Below are positions 58,731-64,000 of a DNA stretch of 64,000 bases, piece by piece. The notes beneath the pieces are model-generated. The model did no database searches and had not been told where the DNA came from. It saw only the letters and a program-made list of their open reading frames with translations. Origin of the DNA: Dendrolimus kikuchii (taxonomy: Eukaryota; Arthropoda; Insecta; Lepidoptera; Lasiocampidae); NCBI GenBank assembly GCA_019925095.2, contig CM034392.1:3975501-4039500 (forward strand), read 5' to 3'. A program made the position numbers and the translations under genes. Positions within the stretch are counted from its first letter, which is position 1. Every line of letters begins with the position of its first letter.

Positions 58731-60315
58731 CAAATATTTCCAACTTTATCTGTATGAGCATAATGTTTATGGGGTCAAAAAACCATGAAATTCGTGTAAC
58801 GTAATTTGTGGATGCGCCCTAAGTAAATTCTATCAATTTATGTTTTCAAAAATACGATAATGCACGAACGGGACAACGAACTCCATTTAGTTATCCCATT
58901 AAGAAGATAATAATAATTTATTGGAGTTTACTTCTTATGAATCGATTTTCATATAAGGCCCCCGGTATGAAAAAAATATAAAGAGTGAAATAATACAAGC
59001 GACAACTCAAAAGCGTTACGTTTTTTATCATACATTTTCGTCCTTTAATCAATGAAATATGATCTAAAATAATAGATTTTTAGGAGTAAACTCCAGTCGT
59101 GCGCCAGAGTTGACACACACTTTTTTCTTAGATTTTGTAATCGTTTTAGCAAAAACAGAGTTCTTATGTAAGTCGTTGAGTCCGTCCGTCTGTCTGTAGA
59201 TATAAACGTGGCAATGGAGACCATGCGCACAGGAATGTACACCAGGGAATAAAATAGTTCGTCACCTTAAAGTCAACTTTTGCTTGCACGTCATGTCTCG
59301 TACAAGAAACAATACTGCCAACATTTTAACAAATGTTACGTTTATAAAATATAGAAAGGTGAAAGAAGAATATTACAATATTGACAATGATAGACTCGTG
59401 AGATTAACAATAAGAGGATATAATCACTACGATTAACATAAATATTAAAACCAATAAAAACGTCATACATGTCTAAACAATCTTCTTAGACAAGATAAAA
59501 AATCAAACAACTTTGATCGAAGTACGTAATTTTAAACTTTATTGTCAAATAGTTAAGCATAATTATTTTCTGTGACTTAGTTTGAATAGGTAACATGTGC
59601 TCACGGAACGTTAAATAAATCAATTTAAAAACTGGCGAACATTTCCATACCACGACTGTACCATCAGTTTGCATTTCTTACACGCAAGCTGATGAAACGC
59701 TTGACCATTGGTGAGTCCATCCTACTCGCTCAAATAATTAAAATACTAATTGTCCAGTGTAGGAAAATGATTTCAAATATTAATCACGGTCATTTTGTCT
59801 TAAAGTAAATTTATATTATTTACAGGAAAACAATCGTATTGTAATTTCAATTACAGTAAATATACCCAATGACATTAATTATGTACTAAGCAATAGCGTT
59901 TACATGGTTTACGGTTTGCTTTTATTTTACGTTTTCCTAGAAGAAACAATGGCCCAAGACGCCCAGGTACTTAACACGTGGCGAGGATACTATGATATTT
60001 TATATTAAGATAAAACAGTATAGTAACTTAGCCTATTATACATTATTATTCAGACGCAATAGGCCAATTTCGGTTCTGTCTCCAACACCTTTGGCTTTGT
60101 GGATAGTTGCTATCGACAACAACGACATTCAACATACATAAACGTCACATGAACAGTGACAGATAAAATGTCACTTTTACTAACTTTATGTCACTTCATT
60201 AGGTACGTTCTAAATTACCAGCGTAACGAGTATTGTGAAAAATGAATTATACGAATTTATACGAAAAAACCTATCATTTTGGATATCTTCCTGCATCTAC
60301 ATTACATATAGTATA
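58731..60315. other. Upstream region, no feature seen
   Basis: AT-rich with small unsupported frames on both strands. Confidence 0.45.
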
Positions 60316-60562
60316 TACATACATACATAACTTGACGCCAGTTCCCTTGCGGGGTAGGCACGAACAACAGAGCGCCATTTGGCTTATTCTTACACACCTC
60401 ACTTGCTTCTTTGACATTCATAACTCTTGTCATGCACGCTCGTCTGTTCTTAAGGCTCCTAACATCACCTTCTGCTAGTACACGATCAAATTGATCATGG
60501 AAGGTGTGTCGTGGCCTTCCACGACTTCTGCATCCATCCACTTTTGCATTGTATATCTGTTT
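60316..60562 (-). mobile_element. RTE-like LINE 3' fragment (copy G)
   Basis: Minus-strand LINE tail with (CATA)n at the left edge. A 12-bp direct repeat ATATAGTATATA flanks it on both sides. One base is missing near the KPKWH codons, shifting the frame. Confidence 0.8.
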
Positions 60563-61556
60563 ATTAATATAGTATATAAACGTAATTTTTTCATTTCTTC
60601 GAAAAGCAGACTAGGCCGCGGATGTGTAAAGAGTGTTCTTTTCTTAATAATGATTTTTATGAATCAATAAAACAAGAAAAAGAGCTTGTGTTAAATGACA
60701 TTGGAAATGTTAGGGGAAAACTTGAAAGGCCCATAAGTTTTTTTTTGTTGCAGTACAGCAGACAGGCTGATGCCCCAAATATAATAAAATAAGTACACAA
60801 ACGTTAATACTCGAGTTACTACATATATAGTTTTGTATTATATAGTTTTCGAATGATGATTTTTATTAATAATTCGTTGTTAATATTCCAAATTCGGAAT
60901 ACAAAGTAATACGAAATACACTCAGACCATCGGATACTTTTTGATTTTCACAACCTCAAATATACGGATTTTTCAAGTGAAACTTCTTTAGAATCATTGT
61001 GATTTGAAACTTGATGAAACGAAAAAAAAAGCGAAATTAAAAAGAGATATTTAATAATTTTAACACTATGCTCATAAACACAGAGTTGGAAATATTTTGA
61101 TGTTTTGAAGTTCATAAATCAAATTGAATCTAGAGCATTTCTTTCCTATTTTAGTTATCATAAGCCTCTCGTGTCATTTGTTCAAATTGAAAACATGGAA
61201 TTTGAATAATATGTGTTATAATATATCTTAAATATGTAATATATGAAATGTAATATTTTGCATTAAAATATAAAATAACTTTTGAGCTTGCTAAAACTAT
61301 TATAAAGATAATAAATCTTATAATTATCTTAAAAATCCTGATACTCCATATTTGTCTCATTCTCTCGTAGGCTACTTTTCTGAAGTTTCACTTTAGCCCT
61401 GTGTGAATTGTACGCAGAGTTTGCTGTCGAGACGCTTGGACCGTGGGGTCCTAAGACCATGATGGCCTTGGCCTATGGCCTTTATCAAAATTTATCAAGA
61501 CTATTCAGGTGATCAGAAGACTGGTGCTTACCTCGGGCAACGGATCAGTATGGCGT

Positions 61557-61801
61557 ATGCCAGGTGGTAGGGCATTTGCCCGACTGGATGGCTACCACCC
61601 CTGGTCTAAAGTATGTCGCCATAACAACCTTCGAGTTGTGTTCCGGCATTAGTGACCAGGTTCCAGTTTCCCTTAAGAGAGCAGCAGCGCATTTGTAGCA
61701 CCTTTGGTGTTGCAAATGTCCATAGGCGATGGTAACCGCTTTCCATCAAGTGGGCCATTTGCCTGTCTGCTGATCTCCTTCAATAAAAAAAAAAAAAAAA
61801 T
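61557..61801 (+). mobile_element. 300-bp SINE-like element (copy 11, 5'-truncated)
   Basis: Begins at GCCAGGTGGTAGGGCATTTG, so the first ~80 bp are absent, and ends CAATAAAAAAAAAAAAAAA. Sense plus. Confidence 0.78.
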
Positions 61802-61809
61802 GGCGATCC

Positions 61810-61935
61810 AGCGAGGAAACGTAGCCAGCCTTCTGGGCACCTTACCCATAGAAGACGGTGATCTAGGCTCAGTATCCTACTTATAGTCTTGAGAGACTAT
61901 GGGTAGAATACAATAAACAAATAAGTTAATTTTTA
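61810..61935 (+). repeat. Dispersed repeat, copy 2 (CCTACTTATAGTCTT motif)
   Basis: TGATCTAGGCTCAGTATCCT, ACTTATAGTCTTGAGAGACT and GTAGAATACAATAAACAAAT align with 6775-6890. Confidence 0.5.
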
Positions 61936-62214
61936 TTTTATTGTATTAGATTATTTATAAATTTCTTATTGTACTAGCTCATAATTTATGTATGTAAATT
62001 AAAATTTATTAAAATTTATAAATTATATTAACGTAATTTATTTGTTAATTGAAATTGCATTTTTTTAACATTGCACGCTTAAGGAGGCAAAATGTGTTGA
62101 TACTACCGTAACCAAAGACATTATGCTGTGCATAAATTTTCGGCCTTAAATACTTATTTTTCTGATGATCAAACAAAAATAAAATAGTTAGGTGAAGACC
62201 TTTTTTAAAGCTGT

Positions 62215-62520
62215 CCGTGCAGGAACGGAGAAAGATTATAATTTCCTGCGGCCGGGCGGCCTGTCGTAAGAGGCGACTAAACAACCCACAGCCAGGTGGT
62301 AGCGCATTTGCCCGACTGGATGGCTACCACCCCTGGTCTAGAGCATGCTGCCATAACAACTTTGAGTTGTGTTCCGGCATTAGTGACCAGGTTCCAGACT
62401 CACTTAAGAGAGCAGCAGCGCATTTGTAGCACCTTTGGTGTTGCAAATGTCCATAGGCGATGGTAACCGCTTTCCATCCAGTGGGCCGTCTGCCTGTCTG
62501 CTGAACTCCTCCAATAAAAA
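62215..62520 (+). mobile_element. 300-bp SINE-like element (copy 12)
   Basis: Full-length copy from CCGTGCAGGAACGG to CAATAAAAAAAA. The repeat AAAGCTGT occurs directly before it and directly after its A tail, a target-site duplication that places the 5' end at ~62215. Confidence 0.84.
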
Positions 62521-62719
62521 AAAAGCTGTAATTTTTTAAATATTATTTCTCACCAGGCCAGTATTAGATAGTTTTAGTTTAGTGGTCCTAATGGGATTGG
62601 CATATCCATGAGGACAATAATACCAATAATAATAAAATATCCCCCGCCTCGATTACCTACGGAACGAAGCTAATTCACCATGCCTATAATATTAAATCCA
62701 TGGTTAAATTAGATAACTA

Positions 62720-62905
62720 TAAATTGCGGCATGGTGTTATAAACGTTTCTACGTAACGTTGGCGTGTGATTTGATTTCCATCACGTATAATACTTTCTAA
62801 GAGCTTTGCATGCGCCCGCGCAGTTGTTTTGTAAAATTGCCCATCTGGACGCGGCACACGCGCGGTTGTGCAACGGTTATAGCCGATCGTTATCTGGTTA
62901 ATAAA
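62720..62905. promoter_or_regulatory. CpG-richer patch upstream of the gene
   Basis: Several CpG (GCGCCCGCGCAGTTG on the complementary strand pattern, GGCACACGCGCGGTTG) in AT-rich surroundings, 6.6 kb upstream of exon 1. A promoter or 5' UTR exon of the long isoform is possible; no motif proves it. Confidence 0.25.
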
Positions 62906-63194
62906 CACTTCCTTAGAGTAATCTAGAGTAGGCCTGTTAGGTCGTATTCTAGGCCGTATTTTGACTTCATCTATCTATGTATAGAACATGAAAAGAGACT
63001 TTGTACTTCCCTGTTCCAACGTGGTAGAGCCATGCTAGAATCATTATCTTGATTACAGTTCTTAGGACAGGCTCAAACGGTGTGATACCACGCTCTCACA
63101 GAATATCGGCGTTAAACGGTTAGTGGTGAGATTAGCTCACCACTAACCGTGTTTCGTGCGATCTGTGATAATTCCGATGGATTACTTACCTTAA

Positions 63195-63700
63195 CCCTAT
63201 TCCATTCTTTCTTTTTGATTCTTCTATCACATACCTTTTATTCTATCCCTTTTATCCCATCCCTCCTGTCACATTCGTTTTATCCTACCCCTCCCACCCC
63301 ATCCCTTTTATCCTATCCCTCCTATCCCATCCCTTTTATTCTATCACTCCTATCCCATCACTTTTATGCTATCTCCCCTGTCACATTCGTTTTATCCTAT
63401 CCCTCCTATCCCATCCCTTTTATTCTATCACTCCTATCCCATCCCTTTTATTCTATCACTCCTATCCCATCACTTTTATGCTTTCTCTCCTATCACATTC
63501 GTTTTATCCTATCCCTGCTATACCATCCCTTTTATTCTATCACTCCTATCCCATCACTTTTATGCTATCCTTCCTATCCCATCCCTTTTATTCTAGCACT
63601 TCTATCCCATCGTTTTATGCTATCCCTCCTATCACATTTTTTTATCCTATCTCCTTTCCCATCCCTTTTATCCTACCCCTCGTATCCCATCCCATCCTAA
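63195..63700. repeat. Minisatellite, ~28-bp units, about 17 copies
   Basis: Tandem pyrimidine-rich units built from CCTATCCCATCCCTTTTATT plus about eight more bases, with higher-order variants (CTGTCACATTCG and TTTTATGCTAT units recur). Because 28 is not a multiple of three, all three frames read through as 76-183 codon ORFs of repeated Ser/Pro/Leu/Tyr. These are not genes. Confidence 0.85.
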
Positions 63701-63812
63701 AGACTGGCAACGCGTTTGTTTCGTCCCCGTTTTGCAAAGGTAGCATAGGCGACTATAACCACTTTCCATTAGTTGGACCGTCTGTCTGATAGCTTCGCAA
63801 TAAAAATAATAT
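63701..63812 (+). mobile_element. LINE/SINE-type 3' tail attached to the minisatellite
   Basis: Contains GGCAACGCGTTTG, TAGGCGACTATAACCACTTT, a CTGTCTGATAGCTTCGCAATAAAA end. It is the same tail as the LINE end at 37.2 kb. A similar unit, with a short degenerate TATCCCAT-rich run before it, is at 8640-8870. Confidence 0.6.
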
Positions 63813-64000
63813 ACGTATATAAAAAAGTAGTATTTATCCTAGAAAATATGGGACAAGTATTATATCAGAGTCGTGTTTGTTGTTTTGTTGTAAAGCTATC
63901 CTCGCAAGTGACGAAGTGTAAATAGAGCCTTATTGCCCAGTTTGTATAACTGTTAATGATAACGGGGTTTTAAGTCAAATGAATTGTATAAAGTGAACGT

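Noticed and set aside
63195..63700. Regularly repeated units as a possible CRISPR-like array
   Set aside because: Units are contiguous tandem repeats without unique spacers, in a eukaryotic sequence.
63149..63789. Three overlapping plus-strand frames of 76-183 codons rich in Ser, Pro, Leu and Tyr
   Set aside because: They are translations of a 28-bp tandem repeat in different frames; the repeat explains them fully.

Overview
The window reads as animal nuclear DNA from a moth or butterfly (Lepidoptera). It is AT-rich, its genes carry introns of 1 to 29 kb, and the space between exons is packed with short interspersed repeats. Several repeats are of kinds I know from lepidopteran genomes: Helitron-like elements ending in CTAG before a T, RTE-like LINE tails made of (TATG)n, tRNA-headed SINEs, and the LINE tail with the motif GTTGCCTGGAAGAGATCGCT. 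There is no bacterial-style operon, CRISPR array, rRNA or viral genome.

One protein-coding gene spans most of the window on the minus strand. I placed seven exons by hand from splice signals: 53339-56094, 51190-51290, 22008-22226, 12880-13034, 11721-11871, 8039-8555 and 4766-4965. Every junction keeps one reading frame through phases 2, 1, 1, 0, 1 and 2. The joined product is at least 1355 residues and is still open at the last exon, so the C-terminus lies off the left edge. It has about a dozen tyrosine-centred docking motifs, proline-rich SH3-type stretches and basic patches, which suggests a signalling scaffold or the N-terminal part of a RhoGEF-like protein. I do not recognise the gene with certainty. 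A GC-rich segment at 22658-22736 looks like an alternative first coding exon: an ATG, 26 codons, and a donor in exactly the phase the exon at 22226 needs. This would give a short isoform lacking the 907-residue N-terminal region. A tRNA-Glu(CTC) gene lies in an intron on the opposite strand.

The rest is mobile-element sediment: (1) a young RTE-like LINE family with nine copies, including one 436-codon reverse-transcriptase fragment at 31.5-32.8 kb; (2) a CR1/Jockey-like LINE at 37.2-38.1 kb whose 3' tail is shared by about twelve copies of a 300-bp SINE-like element and by minisatellite-bearing elements; (3) a 260-320 bp retroposon family with crisp target-site duplications and two interchangeable 3' tails, the most unusual thing here; (4) Helitron-like elements; (5) several MITEs with terminal inverted repeats, including a pogo/Tigger-like one with TA duplications; (6) hairpins, including one 258-bp near-perfect fold-back inside an intron; (7) a 28-bp-period minisatellite at the right edge.

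Layout: 0-8 kb, last visible exon and LINE/SINE fragments; 8-13 kb, three compact exons and the tRNA; 13-22 kb, an intron rich in inverted repeats; 22-22.8 kb, exon 3 and the alternative first exon; 22.8-51 kb, a 29-kb intron full of transposons; 51-56 kb, exons 2 and 1; 56-64 kb, upstream region with more repeats and no recognisable coding exon.
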